Notes: a model not told the origin generated them from the sequence alone. A DNA stretch of 52,107 bases from Defluviitaleaceae bacterium (GCA_009778135.1 WRKJ01000103.1:1-52107); one strand, 5' to 3'; positions 1-8,562 are shown, counted from the stretch's first letter. Made by a program: numbers and translations.

Positions 1-144
1 GCCACATCTGCCGCCATATCCACCATATCCGCCGCCATATCCATATCCACCTACACCGAACAAACATAGAATAATAAAGATAATAACAACGAAGGCAATA
101 ATGCCACCGCCTGCTCCATAACCACAAGGTCCACATCCGTACAT
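1..144 (-). CDS. Gly/Tyr-rich small membrane peptide, YjcZ-like (3' end outside window)
   Basis: The ATG at 144 follows an AAAGGAGG ribosome site seven bases upstream, and the reading frame stays open for 48 codons to the window edge. The visible peptide starts MYGCGPCGYGAGGG, continues into one hydrophobic stretch of Ile/Val/Phe (about residues 15-30) and then a Gly-Gly-Tyr repeat tail ending in Cys. Small proteins with a Cys/Gly head, one membrane segment and a Gly/Tyr tail are typical of YjcZ-type sporulation and coat-associated peptides. Two further small membrane peptides follow on the same strand. Function is inferred from composition only; the C-terminus is not visible. Confidence 0.6.
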   Translation of the reverse strand, partial: MYGCGPCGYGAGGGIIAFVVIIFIILCLFGVGGYGYGGGYGGYGGRCG

Positions 145-250
145 GTCTTCAACCTCCTTTATCATGCAATTTTGTCATAATGCTACTGTTCATCATAAAA
201 GAAAACAGGTTTCGACCTACAAAAACGAAACCATATTTTCACGTATAGAT

Positions 251-436
251 TTACCCAAAGCAGCGTGGCTCACGATCTTCACAACATCCGCCAAATCCAC
301 CAACGAATGATGTACTACAAATGATGGCCAATAAAATGAACAATACTAAAATGAAAGCAAATCCGCCTACAAATCCACCCGTATTTCCACAAGATGTTGT
401 TTGATAAGCTGGTGTCCCACAAGAATAAGTATACAT
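251..436 (-). CDS. YjcZ-type small spore membrane peptide (61 aa)
   Basis: The peptide begins MYTYSCGTPAYQ and has a Gly/Phe-rich hydrophobic segment (about residues 24-45) that ends in VGGFGGCC, close to the pattern of Bacillus YjcZ-family sporulation proteins. I place the start at 436 because GAGGAGG lies eight bases upstream; the frame is open further upstream, but the earlier ATG at 487 has no ribosome site. The N-terminal YSCG motif is shared with the peptide at 545-676, so the two are probably related. A coat or spore-membrane role is inferred from the family and from the many sporulation genes nearby. Confidence 0.65.
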   Translation of the reverse strand: MYTYSCGTPAYQTTSCGNTGGFVGGFAFILVLFILLAIICSTSFVGGFGGCCEDREPRCFG

Positions 437-544
437 TGAGTCGTCCTCCTCAAAATCATAATCACTATATCTTACGCTAAAAATCAAAAAATGTGATGCC
501 TCAGATACGGATTTATGAAGATTTTTTAATCAGTCATATAGCTA

Positions 545-676
545 TTAGAATAAGCAAAATACTTGTCCTAATAAAACGAGTACGATGAATAAGATGAGTA
601 CTAATTCCCACGATGATTTACGTGGAGATACACAGTGTAATTGTTGAGTTGCATACCCACAGCTATAAGTAAACAT
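545..676 (-). CDS. Small single-pass membrane peptide (43 aa), spore-type
   Basis: A 43-codon frame starts with MFTYSCGYATQQ, has two further Cys residues, a short basic stretch (PRKS) and a hydrophobic C-terminal helix (about residues 25-43). AAAGGGGG lies seven to nine bases before the ATG. The shared N-terminus MxTYSCG with the 61-aa peptide downstream suggests they diverged from one ancestor, but this one lacks the Gly-rich tail. No known function; a coat or spore-membrane role is inferred from its neighbours. Confidence 0.5.
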   Translation of the reverse strand: MFTYSCGYATQQLHCVSPRKSSWELVLILFIVLVLLGQVFCLF

Positions 677-744
677 TTTAATTCCCCCTTTTTACTTTAA
701 TACACTGTATTATACGTTACTGACCCCTCAAATGAATAGGCATT

Positions 745-776
745 GAAAATAGCCTTGCCAATTTGACAAGACTATT
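745..776 (-). terminator. Probable terminator of the sortase unit
   Basis: An inverted repeat of ten bases (one G-U type mismatch) with arms AATAGCCTTG and CAAGACTATT lies just past the sortase stop codon. Only a short T run follows on the minus strand, so the hairpin is supported better than the termination. Confidence 0.4.
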
Positions 777-788
777 TGAATGATTCTT

Positions 789-1679
789 TTATTTTTTATT
801 TTTTTTAGGATTTAAGCTTGAAATACCTACGATCAAAGAGGCGAATACCAAAGCCCCACCCGTTACAAGGGTTACATCCGTAACAGGAAAAGGCACTGTT
901 GTCTCGTCTAATGTTTCGACCACATCAACAAGTGTTTCTAAATCAACAGATTCTGCCAAACTTTCTAATGCTTGTAAATGAGCCAGCTCTTCTAATTCAG
1001 CAGCTTGATCAACCAGATCCCTTAGCTCAGCAACCGAAAGTTTCTCAACAAATTCACCGCGTACTTTAACCCGTTGAAGGCCATCTGGTGTACAGGTAAA
1101 CAAAGTCAACAAAACCCTTCCTTCTACATAATTGGCAATGTCCCAGCGATAAGGTTCAATGATATAGTTGTTCCCAACAATGGTTTCATAGAGATAAAGA
1201 TAATTGCCATCACGTAAAATAAGTAAGTCACCCACTTGAACGCGATCAAGTCCGCCGAATCTAATGCCTGGATTAGGATCCCAATGACTACCAAGCACGT
1301 AATTCCCTTCTCCCATGACCATTCCTGGCAACAGCGTTCCAGCCCCTATTGAAATATTAGGTTCGACCACACCATGGAAGATCGGTAGCCTCGTACCGAT
1401 GGAAGGAATAATAAGCTCACCAATCGGTGAAACTTCATCACCAATGCCCACATGTTGAAGCCAATCAAAAGCATCTAATAAGTAGACGGCCTCCCAGTCA
1501 AAAACATCATCATCATCTGCTTCCATAGCTGCTATTAAATTTGCTTCAAATTCTTCAGGCACAATGGTTGTTTGTGTAAAATAGAGAATGACATTTTCTT
1601 GAATAAAATGCCATCCCACCAATAATGTTCCTGATAAAACCAATAAGAAAATCAACGTGTTAATCAGAAAGTTCTTCAT
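789..1679 (-). CDS. Sortase (class A/C-like transpeptidase) with N- and C-terminal membrane anchors
   Basis: Sortases cut an LPxTG-like sorting signal at the outer face of the membrane and join the protein to the cell wall or to pilins. The protein has an N-terminal membrane helix (residues about 5-25), an acidic linker, then the sortase barrel: catalytic His132 in VLGSHWD, the TLxTC motif with Cys196, and Arg203 in the following LQRVKVRG strand. A second hydrophobic segment lies near residues 268-287 before a Lys-rich end, an arrangement more common in class C (pilus) sortases, although the DPF/DPW lid motif of that class is not seen. The start at 1679 has GGAGG upstream and overlaps the preceding gene by 20 bases, which implies co-translation. 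No sorting substrate is visible in the window. Confidence 0.85.
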   Translation of the reverse strand: MKNFLINTLIFLLVLSGTLLVGWHFIQENVILYFTQTTIVPEEFEANLIAAMEADDDDVFDWEAVYLLDAFDWLQHVGIGDEVSPIGELIIPSIGTRLPIFHGVVEPNISIGAGTLLPGMVMGEGNYVLGSHWDPNPGIRFGGLDRVQVGDLLILRDGNYLYLYETIVGNNYIIEPYRWDIANYVEGRVLLTLFTCTPDGLQRVKVRGEFVEKLSVAELRDLVDQAAELEELAHLQALESLAESVDLETLVDVVETLDETTVPFPVTDVTLVTGGALVFASLIVGISSLNPKKNKK

Positions 1680-2019
1680 TTATAATGCCTCCATCAGAAA
1701 AACGAGCATCAACAATCTGTTCAAATGTTAAACGTTTCAAATTATTACCATTTACAATAACCAATTGAGAATAGGTATCATCATAATGAGAAATAACCCC
1801 TGTAACTTCTTCATTATTACCTTCACTATCTACCACAGTCAATTTAACGGTGGCTTTATCTGAAAAAGCACCTTGCAAACCTTTATACCCCAAGTCGCGC
1901 TCTTTTTTAATGACTTGCTGATAATCAGCAAGATCGTCAATGGCCAACTCAACATTTGGCTTGATTGTAGATTCCTCATATTTATGTCTATTTCGTTTTC
2001 TTGCTATCTTTTTAAACAT
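1660..2019 (-). CDS. YolD-like small protein (119 aa)
   Basis: After a basic N-terminus (KKIARKRNRHKYEES) comes a region resembling YolD-family proteins: a small beta-rich domain with GVISHYDDTYSQLVI and then NLKRLTFEQIVDARF, the part that normally reads 'ipfedI'. YolD-like proteins are poorly understood and often sit near Y-family polymerases; none is here. I chose the ATG at 2019 (GGGGG seven bases before it); a GTG directly upstream is an alternative. A TATAAT-like box lies about 40 bases upstream. Its 3' end overlaps the sortase start by 20 bases, so the two form one transcription unit. The family assignment is tentative. Confidence 0.5.
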   Translation of the reverse strand: MFKKIARKRNRHKYEESTIKPNVELAIDDLADYQQVIKKERDLGYKGLQGAFSDKATVKLTVVDSEGNNEEVTGVISHYDDTYSQLVIVNGNNLKRLTFEQIVDARFSDGGIINEELSD

Positions 2020-2096
2020 CACACATCCCCCATGGATAAAAATTGATTTTTCATAATTATACGACCATCACTTTTTTAAAATTTGCCTTCATGCCT

Positions 2097-2843
2097 TTAT
2101 TTTACCTCATATTCGACTGAATGTAAATACAATCCTTCAGATTTTGCTGTTGGTCCGGCAAAATTTCTATTCTTGGCTGCAAGAATTAAAGGTATTTCTT
2201 CCGGATAAATTTTACTAAGACCAACTTGAATCAATGTTCCTACCATGATTCTAACCATGTATTTCATAAATCCAGTCCCAACAAATCTAAATGTGTAATT
2301 TCCTTCATCGTGAACAATGATCTCCGATTGATAAATCGTTCGCTGTTTGTCAATGCTTTCCATGTTAGCAGTAAAAGAGGTGAAATCGTGTCTTCCTAAA
2401 AAATAAGTCATCGCTTCTTTCATTTTTTCAACGTTTAATCTCTGTCGATGATAATAAATATAGTCACATGTAAGTGGATCATATTCATTGGTCGATAAGC
2501 GATAATGATACTCTTTAGAAATCGCATGAAATCTTGCATGCCACGTCGAATCAACTTCTTTACTCGCCATAATGTAAATATCTTGAGGAAGAATGCTATT
2601 AAATGCCATTTTATAACGACTTGCTTCCATTTCTAAAGTTGAATCAAAATGAAAAACTTGTCCAAGTGCATGTACACCTGAGTCGGTCCTTCCCGCTGCA
2701 TGGGTTGTAATCTCTGTCTTACATATCTTTTTGAGCGCTCGTTCAATTTCCTGTTGCACCGTTCGCCCTTTTGGCTGAATTTGATAGCCAAAAAACTTTG
2801 AACCATCGTATTTGACAATACACATAATGCGTTTTGTTTGCAT
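2097..2843 (-). CDS. truA: tRNA pseudouridine(38-40) synthase TruA
   Basis: TruA isomerises uridines 38-40 in the anticodon stem-loop of many tRNAs. The 248-aa length is normal, and the catalytic aspartate sits in the signature GRTDSGVHA (Asp54). The later motifs SFTA and the GTGFMKYMVRIMVGTL helix are also present. The ATG lies one base after the glnS stop codon and has no strong ribosome site of its own, so translation is probably coupled to glnS. Met7 is an alternative start and would match the usual N-terminus of the family better. Confidence 0.93.
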   Translation of the reverse strand: MQTKRIMCIVKYDGSKFFGYQIQPKGRTVQQEIERALKKICKTEITTHAAGRTDSGVHALGQVFHFDSTLEMEASRYKMAFNSILPQDIYIMASKEVDSTWHARFHAISKEYHYRLSTNEYDPLTCDYIYYHRQRLNVEKMKEAMTYFLGRHDFTSFTANMESIDKQRTIYQSEIIVHDEGNYTFRFVGTGFMKYMVRIMVGTLIQVGLSKIYPEEIPLILAAKNRNFAGPTAKSEGLYLHSVEYEVK

Positions 2844-2844
2844 C

Positions 2845-4482
2845 TTATGACAGCTTAAAGCTCGACTTTAATGAGACGATGTGGTTAAAAGAAAGCTTGT
2901 CATCAGTCGTGCGTTTTGGATCAATACTGAAATAGCCATGACGAAAAATTTGATATTTCTCTGGCTTGTTCACCATGCTTTCTTCAACAAATCCATGCAG
3001 AACCACCTCTGAGTTGGGGTTAATCCGTTCTAAAAACGACAAATGCGCCGTTGCTTCGTCTTCTATTAAGATAGGCTCATACAAATGAAAGTCAGCTGGC
3101 TTGTTATGTGTGCCATCTACCCAATGAATGGTCCCTTTCACTTTACGCCCATTGAAGCCTGATCCTGACTTGGTCTCAACATCATAAGTGACGTGAATTT
3201 CTTTAATGGTTCCATCTTCGTTTTTGATCACATCATGACATTTGATAAAATAAGCATGCTTTAAACGCACTTCATTTCCAACATATAACCGATGGTATTT
3301 CGGTATTGGACTTTCCATGAAGTCTTCTTGTTCAATATAAATTTCACGTGAGAATGGAATTTTTCTGATGCCCATCTCTGGCACTTCTGGATTAATTTCG
3401 GCGTTCAAGTATTCTACTTCATTTTCTGGATAATTGGTGATGACCACTTTTAATGGTCGCAAGACCGCCATGGTTCTTGGTGCTTTTAACCTCAAATCAT
3501 CACGGACAAAATGTTCAAGCATTTCTGGATCACTTACTGAATTGGCTTTTGATAATCCCGATTCACGGACAAAGTTCGCAATGGCTTCCTTCGTGTAACC
3601 ACGACGTCGCAAGCCTGAAAGCGTCGGCAAGCGCGGGTCATCCCATCCTTCAACAACCCCGTTGTCAACCAGTTCTTTTAAATAGCGTTTAGACATCACA
3701 GTATGCTTTAAATTTAAACGGGCAAACTCGATCTGACGCGGAACAGCCGGCAACGTGCAATGGTTAATCACCCAGTCATAAAACGGTCGCTGATCTTCAA
3801 ATTCCAAAGAACATAGCGAATGCGTTACACCTTCGTAAGCATCTTCTAATGGTTGCGCAATGGTATACATGGGATAAATACACCACCCAGGTGCATGATG
3901 GTGTTCGACATGTTGAATCCGGTAAATAACAGGATCACGAAGATTGATATTTGGACTGCCCATATCGATTTTAGCACGTAACACACACTTTCCATGCTCA
4001 TGTCTGCCGTCACGCATTTCTTGAAAAAGTTTTAAATTTTCTTCAATCGGACGATGACGATAAGGCGAATCAACACCAGGTGTCGTCAAAGTCCCACGCT
4101 GCTTGCGAATGACTTCTTGAGATTGTTCATCAACAAAAGCCAATCCTTTTTCAATCAGCTCGACTGCTTTTTCATACATGAACTCAAACATATCAGAAGC
4201 ATAAAAAACCTGATCTGGTTCAATCCCAAGCCACGCCAAATCTTTTTTAATGGCATCGACGTAAATGACATCTTCTTTTTCTGGATTGGTATCATCAAAG
4301 CGTAAATGAAATCGACCCCCAAATTCACGGGCAAAATGATAATTGGTTAAAGCTGCCTTTGCATGACCAATATGTAAGAAACCATTCGGCTCTGGCGGGA
4401 AACGGGTTACAATTGTATCGTGCTTGCCACTAGCCAGATCTTCTTTCATAATCGTCTTAATAAAATTAGAATGTTCTTCCAT
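2845..4482 (-). CDS. glnS: Glutaminyl-tRNA synthetase
   Basis: The enzyme charges tRNA-Gln directly with glutamine. The class I signature appears as [14 protein letters not shown] near the N-terminus and the KMSKS-type loop as VMSKR. The C-terminal half contains the anticodon-binding beta-barrels (VVITNYPE... to FSIDPKR). The protein is 545 aa, close to E. coli GlnRS (about 554). The frame is open to a TTG at 4524, but a TATAAT box lies right there, so transcription starts inside that extension and the ATG at 4482 (AAGG upstream) is preferred. Most Bacillota make Gln-tRNA through GatCAB amidation, so a true GlnRS is notable. Confidence 0.93.
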   Translation of the reverse strand: MEEHSNFIKTIMKEDLASGKHDTIVTRFPPEPNGFLHIGHAKAALTNYHFAREFGGRFHLRFDDTNPEKEDVIYVDAIKKDLAWLGIEPDQVFYASDMFEFMYEKAVELIEKGLAFVDEQSQEVIRKQRGTLTTPGVDSPYRHRPIEENLKLFQEMRDGRHEHGKCVLRAKIDMGSPNINLRDPVIYRIQHVEHHHAPGWCIYPMYTIAQPLEDAYEGVTHSLCSLEFEDQRPFYDWVINHCTLPAVPRQIEFARLNLKHTVMSKRYLKELVDNGVVEGWDDPRLPTLSGLRRRGYTKEAIANFVRESGLSKANSVSDPEMLEHFVRDDLRLKAPRTMAVLRPLKVVITNYPENEVEYLNAEINPEVPEMGIRKIPFSREIYIEQEDFMESPIPKYHRLYVGNEVRLKHAYFIKCHDVIKNEDGTIKEIHVTYDVETKSGSGFNGRKVKGTIHWVDGTHNKPADFHLYEPILIEDEATAHLSFLERINPNSEVVLHGFVEESMVNKPEKYQIFRHGYFSIDPKRTTDDKLSFNHIVSLKSSFKLS

Positions 4483-4526
4483 GACCACACCGACCTTACT
4501 AAAAATCTTTTTAAAACGTACCAATC

Positions 4527-4556
4527 ATTATACCATAAACAAATGATAATAAGCAA
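4527..4556 (-). promoter_or_regulatory. Sigma-A type promoter of glnS-truA
   Basis: TATAAT at 4532-4527 preceded by TTGCTT with an 18-base spacer. Its position just before the glnS start supports the shorter glnS reading frame. Confidence 0.6.
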
Positions 4557-4585
4557 ACAAAAAAACACAGAAGAATAGACTTAAC

Positions 4586-5197
4586 TTATTCATCTGGGAA
4601 TAAAAACCAATCAATCTCTCCTTCTGCAACTGTCCGACTTTCTCCTCTATTAAACAAGCCCCTGATGAAATGACGTGTCCGAGTTCCAATGCTTTCTTGA
4701 AGCGCTGCTTTAACTTCCACTTGTGCTGCATTCACACTCGCATACGCATCGCTTGGAACAAGGCAAACACCGGGATTAATGAAGCACCACCAATTTGAAC
4801 CTGTTGCATCACCCAACCTTACCACCAAACTAGGGTAATAACGACTGCTTACTGGAAAATAGTGGTATCCAAAACTGACTTCGACATCCTTGAAAATCTC
4901 AAGTTCGTTCAAAACATCTACAACAAGTTGATGCACTGTTTCTAAATGTTGTGTCAAAAATGCCACAGTGTGTCCTTCTTCATGCGCATTCATAAATCCT
5001 TCAATTGCAAAGACCGCAAGCCTTTTAACCGCTTGATCAAAAGGCTCATCAGAATGTGAAATAACACGTAATCTTAACGTTTCTTCCACTTCTAGTGCGT
5101 GCGCTTCAACTTCTGTCATCGATCCTGTTATGAACTGAATCATAAACACCACAACAATGGCACCAAAAACCAACCCTAACTTCATTTTATCCGTCAT
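4586..5197 (-). CDS. spoIIR: Stage II sporulation protein R
   Basis: SpoIIR is made in the forespore under sigma-F and crosses to the intermembrane space, where it triggers SpoIIGA to cleave pro-sigma-E in the mother cell. The sequence shows an N-terminal membrane/export segment (about residues 6-25), the family start LRLRVISHSD, and the diagnostic GDATGSNWWCFINPGVCL block (Cys-containing, NWWC). The 203-aa length is slightly shorter than B. subtilis SpoIIR. GGAGG lies eight bases before the ATG. A 40-codon overlap-frame on the same strand is only a shadow. No neighbour in the operon; it stands alone between glnS and a small membrane gene. Confidence 0.92.
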   Translation of the reverse strand: MTDKMKLGLVFGAIVVVFMIQFITGSMTEVEAHALEVEETLRLRVISHSDEPFDQAVKRLAVFAIEGFMNAHEEGHTVAFLTQHLETVHQLVVDVLNELEIFKDVEVSFGYHYFPVSSRYYPSLVVRLGDATGSNWWCFINPGVCLVPSDAYASVNAAQVEVKAALQESIGTRTRHFIRGLFNRGESRTVAEGEIDWFLFPDE

Positions 5198-5457
5198 GTT
5201 AATACCTCCAATATTTTTCGAATGAGCTTCAACCTATTCAACCTAACACACTCGCCTACACTTTTAAGCGATAAGTCAGTATGATCAAAATTTCAAAAAA
5301 TATACGTGGGTATGCCGTCTTATTTTTAGTTTCAAACTTCAAATTTCACGACAAAGGTTTAAAAGTTAGCAACTATTCGGGCATTTAAACTTTTTATGAC
5401 AGCCTTCATTAGCTCAATCCCCTCAAACATCATCTTCTCCAGTTTCAACGTCATTAT

Positions 5458-5495
5458 AAAAAGAGTGCTTCTTCTATACAAAAGACACCACTCCT
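5458..5495 (-). terminator. Terminator after the small membrane gene
   Basis: On the minus strand GAGTG-GTG-TCTT pairs with AAGA-AG-CACTC (a stem with an internal bulge), and TTTTT follows. It lies immediately after the stop codon at 5496. Confidence 0.5.
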
Positions 5496-5705
5496 TTAAT
5501 CTTTTTTAGTTGTGACCAAAATGATACCGATGATGGTAACGAGAATGACAACGACGAGTAACTGATGATGAGCAATAACTGGCATTAAGTAGTAATTAAT
5601 AAATGGAATTTCTGCCAGTTGTGGCGTTTCTCGAAGTAGTAATCCGATCACAATCCCCAATATAAAAATGACAAGTTTTAACCCAAATTTTTTCACTTTT
5701 ATCAT
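5496..5705 (-). CDS. Small two-pass membrane protein, unknown function
   Basis: The 69-aa product has two hydrophobic segments (about residues 8-24 and 47-65), a short polar turn with RETPQLAEIP between them, and a basic KKD end. I do not recognise the family. A strong sigma-A promoter lies 45 bases upstream. AAAGGA is only one base from the ATG at 5705, so translation may instead begin at the GTG three codons later, where the spacing is normal. A probable terminator follows directly, so the gene appears to be monocistronic. Confidence 0.6.
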   Translation of the reverse strand: MIKVKKFGLKLVIFILGIVIGLLLRETPQLAEIPFINYYLMPVIAHHQLLVVVILVTIIGIILVTTKKD

Positions 5706-5750
5706 TTCCTTTGTCGAACAATCGTCCTTATGAAAATTTAATGCTTTATC

Positions 5751-5779
5751 ATTATACTATTTTTGTCTAAAAATGTCAA
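5751..5779 (-). promoter_or_regulatory. Consensus sigma-A promoter for the 69-aa membrane gene
   Basis: TTGACA-17-TATAAT on the minus strand, overlapping the last codons of the exporter gene. Both hexamers match consensus exactly. Confidence 0.8.
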
Positions 5780-6753
5780 AAACATTTAGAAAACGTAGAT
5801 CCTTTGAACAGCTCTTTTTGCTTTTCATTAAATTCCCGCTTCAGCTCCACCATGTGCCTAAATTCACTCAAGTATTGAAATAAAATGGCTCGATTTTCAA
5901 ATTCTTGTCGACTTTTTGGCAAAGTCCCATCTTGGCATTCTGCCAAGACAGCTGCCAGCTCTTCAAGCAACCCTTCTCCCGAATTAGACTCTGAGAGTGA
6001 ATGTGCGAAATGTTTCGTCAAATCAGCAATCAACGCTGCTTGAACCAGCTCCATTTCAATTTGACAGGTCAAATTAAACATCCGTTTTAAAATTTCAAAT
6101 TGCATCTTACGCATGTTCATGTAGTTCGCATAGTAAGACATGTCAGCACGCAAATAATTGTCCGCATTCATCTTCGCACGAACCAACGCATCATTGATAA
6201 ACGTTTCGATTTCAACGAACATAGATTGATCAAAATACTGATTGCCTTTGATCATGGTCGCCATGATCAGCAAAATATCTCGGAATCGTTCTTCGATATA
6301 ACGTTGATCTTGAATGATTTCTCCACGCATATCTGGCATATACAAATTAACCAGCATGGCAATGCCGACTCCGATCACAAATAAAGAAAGGGTATTGAAT
6401 AGAATCCCGAAGCCAGAAGAGGCAGCAATAATCAAATGGGTCGACAAAACAGAACCGATGACCAGTCCTTCTTCTAACTTAAAAATTAAAATAAGCGGGA
6501 TATACGTAAATAAAAAGAGACTAAAGGCATAAACGGTAAAGCCAAATATGAAGAAAAGAACACTGGCCAACACCAAGGCAAGGGCAACAGCTTTGATGCG
6601 AACACGGGCAATTTCAATTGAAGAGCGTTTGGTCTTACCCAAGCTTAACAAAACGATGACACCAGCAGTTAAAGGATGACTAAGTCCTAAGAAATAAGCG
6701 ATTAAAGTACCAATCATCGCACCAAATGATAATTTGAGCGCACGAATGAGCAT
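5776..6753 (-). CDS. Aromatic acid exporter family 1 (ArAE/DUF939-type) membrane protein
   Basis: The first 140 residues hold four to six membrane segments beginning ALKLSFGAMIGTLIAYFLG, and the rest is a soluble, largely helical domain. This is the layout of Bacillota ArAE_1 proteins (N-terminal membrane half plus cytosolic ArAE_1_C half). The family is named after exporters of aromatic acids, but the substrate in Bacillota is unknown. I start at Met 6753 because GGAGGA lies seven bases before it; the ATG two codons earlier sits right against the ribosome site. A TTTACA-17-TTAAAT promoter lies upstream. The end of the gene overlaps the promoter of the next gene. Confidence 0.8.
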   Translation of the reverse strand: MLIRALKLSFGAMIGTLIAYFLGLSHPLTAGVIVLLSLGKTKRSSIEIARVRIKAVALALVLASVLFFIFGFTVYAFSLFLFTYIPLILIFKLEEGLVIGSVLSTHLIIAASSGFGILFNTLSLFVIGVGIAMLVNLYMPDMRGEIIQDQRYIEERFRDILLIMATMIKGNQYFDQSMFVEIETFINDALVRAKMNADNYLRADMSYYANYMNMRKMQFEILKRMFNLTCQIEMELVQAALIADLTKHFAHSLSESNSGEGLLEELAAVLAECQDGTLPKSRQEFENRAILFQYLSEFRHMVELKREFNEKQKELFKGSTFSKCF

Positions 6754-6783
6754 AAACATTCCTCCAATTCATGTGATGCTTCT

Positions 6784-6812
6784 ATTTAAGCATGATAGCT
6801 GCTCTTTGTAAA
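6784..6812 (-). promoter_or_regulatory. Sigma-A type promoter of the ArAE gene
   Basis: TTTACA-17-TTAAAT on the minus strand, 30 bases before the ribosome site. Confidence 0.5.
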
Positions 6813-6917
6813 GTTTATTTTTACCCTAATGAAACAATTCACCAAATGAGCAAAACGGATCGAACAACCCTTTCTAAACATGCTTAATGATAAAGAACTT
6901 TCATGACCCACAGTTTT

Positions 6918-6948
6918 TGCATAAATAGCTTACAATTCGTTCATAATG
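6918..6948 (+). promoter_or_regulatory. Sigma-F/G-like promoter of the DUF421 gene
   Basis: TGCATA, an 18-base spacer and CATAATG resemble the forespore sigma-G pattern (TGnATA, CATnnTA). Context (SASP genes follow) supports a forespore promoter; the match is not exact. Confidence 0.4.
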
Positions 6949-6978
6949 AAATATCACCGTTATTTAGGAGGCTTTTTC

Positions 6979-7635
6979 ATGCACGTTATCTACTCTGTCT
7001 TACTCGCCATTTTTTTTTATTTAGCCATTGTCATCTCTTATAAGTTGATGGGCAAGCGAGAGATCAGTGAACTTTCGATTTTTGATTTTGTCATGAACTT
7101 GATTATCGCTGACGTCGTGGCAACTGGAATTGTTGAAGAAGAATTTTGGTTAGATTCTTTTACTGGACTTATTGCGTTAGTTTTACTTCAAATCGTCATG
7201 GCAAAGCTTCAGCTAAAAAAGCCAAAATTAAGAAAGTACATCAACGGCGAATCTTCAATGATCATTAAAAACGGAAAAATTGATTTTGATGAATTAACGA
7301 AGCTGCGCATTCAACTTGATGAGTTAATGATGATGCTCCGACAAAGTAATGTGATTGAGATCGAAGGCATTCAATATGCCATTATAGAATCTAACGGGAA
7401 GCTCAGCATTTATGAAAAAAGATTACCAACCAAAACCTTTCCACTTCCTTTTGTTATTTCAGGCATGATTAAACCTTATGCCCTTGAAAATGCCGGTTTA
7501 CAAGAAGACTGGCTTCATCGCCAACTCGCTAAACACCAGATTACCCTAGATCAAGAAGTCAAATATCTTTTTTACGATGAGAAACACTTGATTTTACATA
7601 CAAAAACTGATTTTAAAAAATATAAAATCAATTAA
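6979..7635 (+). CDS. DUF421 membrane protein (YetF/YdfS type)
   Basis: DUF421 proteins have three N-terminal membrane helices and a small cytosolic domain. Here helices span roughly residues 2-22, 38-54 and 58-78, with the family motif YKLMGKREISELSIFDFV between the first two, and the C-terminal part carries LDELMMMLRQSNVIEIEGIQYAIIESNGKLS. Bacillus YetF/YdfS are forespore-made and affect the spore inner membrane. The start at 6979 has AGGAGG seven bases upstream; the 11-codon extension has no site. A sigma-G-like promoter and the neighbouring SASP genes suggest forespore expression here too. The 218-aa length is normal. Confidence 0.85.
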   Translation: MHVIYSVLLAIFFYLAIVISYKLMGKREISELSIFDFVMNLIIADVVATGIVEEEFWLDSFTGLIALVLLQIVMAKLQLKKPKLRKYINGESSMIIKNGKIDFDELTKLRIQLDELMMMLRQSNVIEIEGIQYAIIESNGKLSIYEKRLPTKTFPLPFVISGMIKPYALENAGLQEDWLHRQLAKHQITLDQEVKYLFYDEKHLILHTKTDFKKYKIN

Positions 7636-7648
7636 TTTCACAATTTTG

Positions 7649-7678
7649 TGTATGAAATTTCTTAGATGGTGCAAATTA
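7649..7678 (+). promoter_or_regulatory. Sigma-G-like promoter of the first SASP gene
   Basis: TGTATG, 17 bases, then CAAATTA (five of seven to CATACTA), 37 bases before the SASP start. Forespore control is expected for SASP genes. Confidence 0.4.
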
Positions 7679-7715
7679 ACTGCGTAACGAATTTCAATTT
7701 GGAGGTGAATAACGC

Positions 7716-7919
7716 ATGGCTAAATATGAAAAAACACAAAACATGAAAACCGAAATCGCCAATGAATTTGGTGTCAATTTAGGTCCTGATGCAACCAGTC
7801 GTCAAAACGGTAGTGTTGGTGGTGAAATCACGAAACGTTTGGTATCCCAAGCTTTAGGTAAAAGTACATCAAACAGTAGTCCTTCACAAACAACGTCAAC
7901 TAACAAATCGACAAATTAA
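7716..7919 (+). CDS. Alpha/beta-type small acid-soluble spore protein (67 aa)
   Basis: SASPs coat spore DNA and protect it from UV and heat, then are cut by the germination protease GPR. The family core is clear: [10 protein letters not shown] (with the GPR cleavage region ELGV-like), [22 protein letters not shown]. The tail is a Ser/Thr/Asn-rich stretch of about 20 residues, longer than in its paralogue downstream. GGAGGTG lies nine bases before the ATG. The first half is nearly identical in protein and DNA to the gene at 8203. Confidence 0.93.
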   Translation: MAKYEKTQNMKTEIANEFGVNLGPDATSRQNGSVGGEITKRLVSQALGKSTSNSSPSQTTSTNKSTN

Positions 7920-8202
7920 CACGCAATCAACCTTTCGGGTCAAATCGTGACCTTCGTTATCGAAAGTGACACGCTATGCTTCTTTTGGATATCCATTTAT
8001 CATTGTTGGATTTAAACAGGGACTGCTTAAACGACGGTATTGAGATGATGTTTTATTTAAATATGTGACGTATTTAATCGTATAAAATGCCATCACATAT
8101 AAGCCTGAGAATAAGCACAAAGCATGGTAGTCAACTTTTAACATCAGTATACGGTAGGGCACGTTCCTTTACCAGCTGTGAAACTTTATGAGGTGAACAA
8201 AA

Positions 8203-8379
8203 ATGGCTAGATATGAAAAAACACAAAATATGAAAACTGAAATTGCAAATGAATTCGGTGTCCAACTGGGTCCTGATGCAACCAGTCGTCAAAACGGAAG
8301 CGTTGGTGGAGAAATCACAAAGCGATTAGTTTCCCAAGCTTTGGGTCAAACTCAAACTCAAAAAAATCAAAGCGAATAA
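8203..8379 (+). CDS. Alpha/beta-type small acid-soluble spore protein (58 aa)
   Basis: Second SASP, too short for many gene finders. It differs from the first at only a few core positions (MAKY to MARY, VNLG to VQLG) and has a different, shorter Gln-rich tail ([10 protein letters not shown]). GAGGTGAAC precedes the ATG. The 283-base gap between the two genes holds no convincing gene; a hairpin GGTCA-AATCG-TGACC lies at its start. A strong terminator follows this gene. The two arose by tandem duplication, with the tails changing fastest. Confidence 0.92.
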   Translation: MARYEKTQNMKTEIANEFGVQLGPDATSRQNGSVGGEITKRLVSQALGQTQTQKNQSE

Positions 8380-8411
8380 GTTTCGCATTCAATGATTAAA
8401 AAATGACAGAA

Positions 8412-8450
8412 AACAAACTTGGTCTCGTTACAATCGAGTTTGTTTTTTTT
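8412..8450 (+). terminator. Rho-independent terminator after the SASP genes
   Basis: AACAAACT pairs with AGTTTGTT (inner CTCG/CGAG possible) and is followed by eight T. Confidence 0.85.
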
Positions 8451-8457
8451 CATTTTT

Positions 8458-8488
8458 CCAACATTTTATGGTCAAAGTATGGTATACT
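8458..8488 (+). promoter_or_regulatory. Extended -10 promoter of the DUF402 gene
   Basis: TGGTATACT (TGn extended -10) at 8480-8488; the -35 region is weak (CCAACA, 19-base spacer). Confidence 0.5.
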
Positions 8489-8562
8489 AGTAAAGCCATC
8501 CTTTTTAAAAGGATCGATTTTTAACTGTCTAAAATAAAACTTAACAGCAGGGAGGTGCCCTT

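Noticed and set aside
7974-8162. 62-codon minus-strand frame between the SASP genes
   Set aside because: GTG start with AAAGGA only two bases away, no recognisable domain, and it sits in the spacer left by the SASP duplication.
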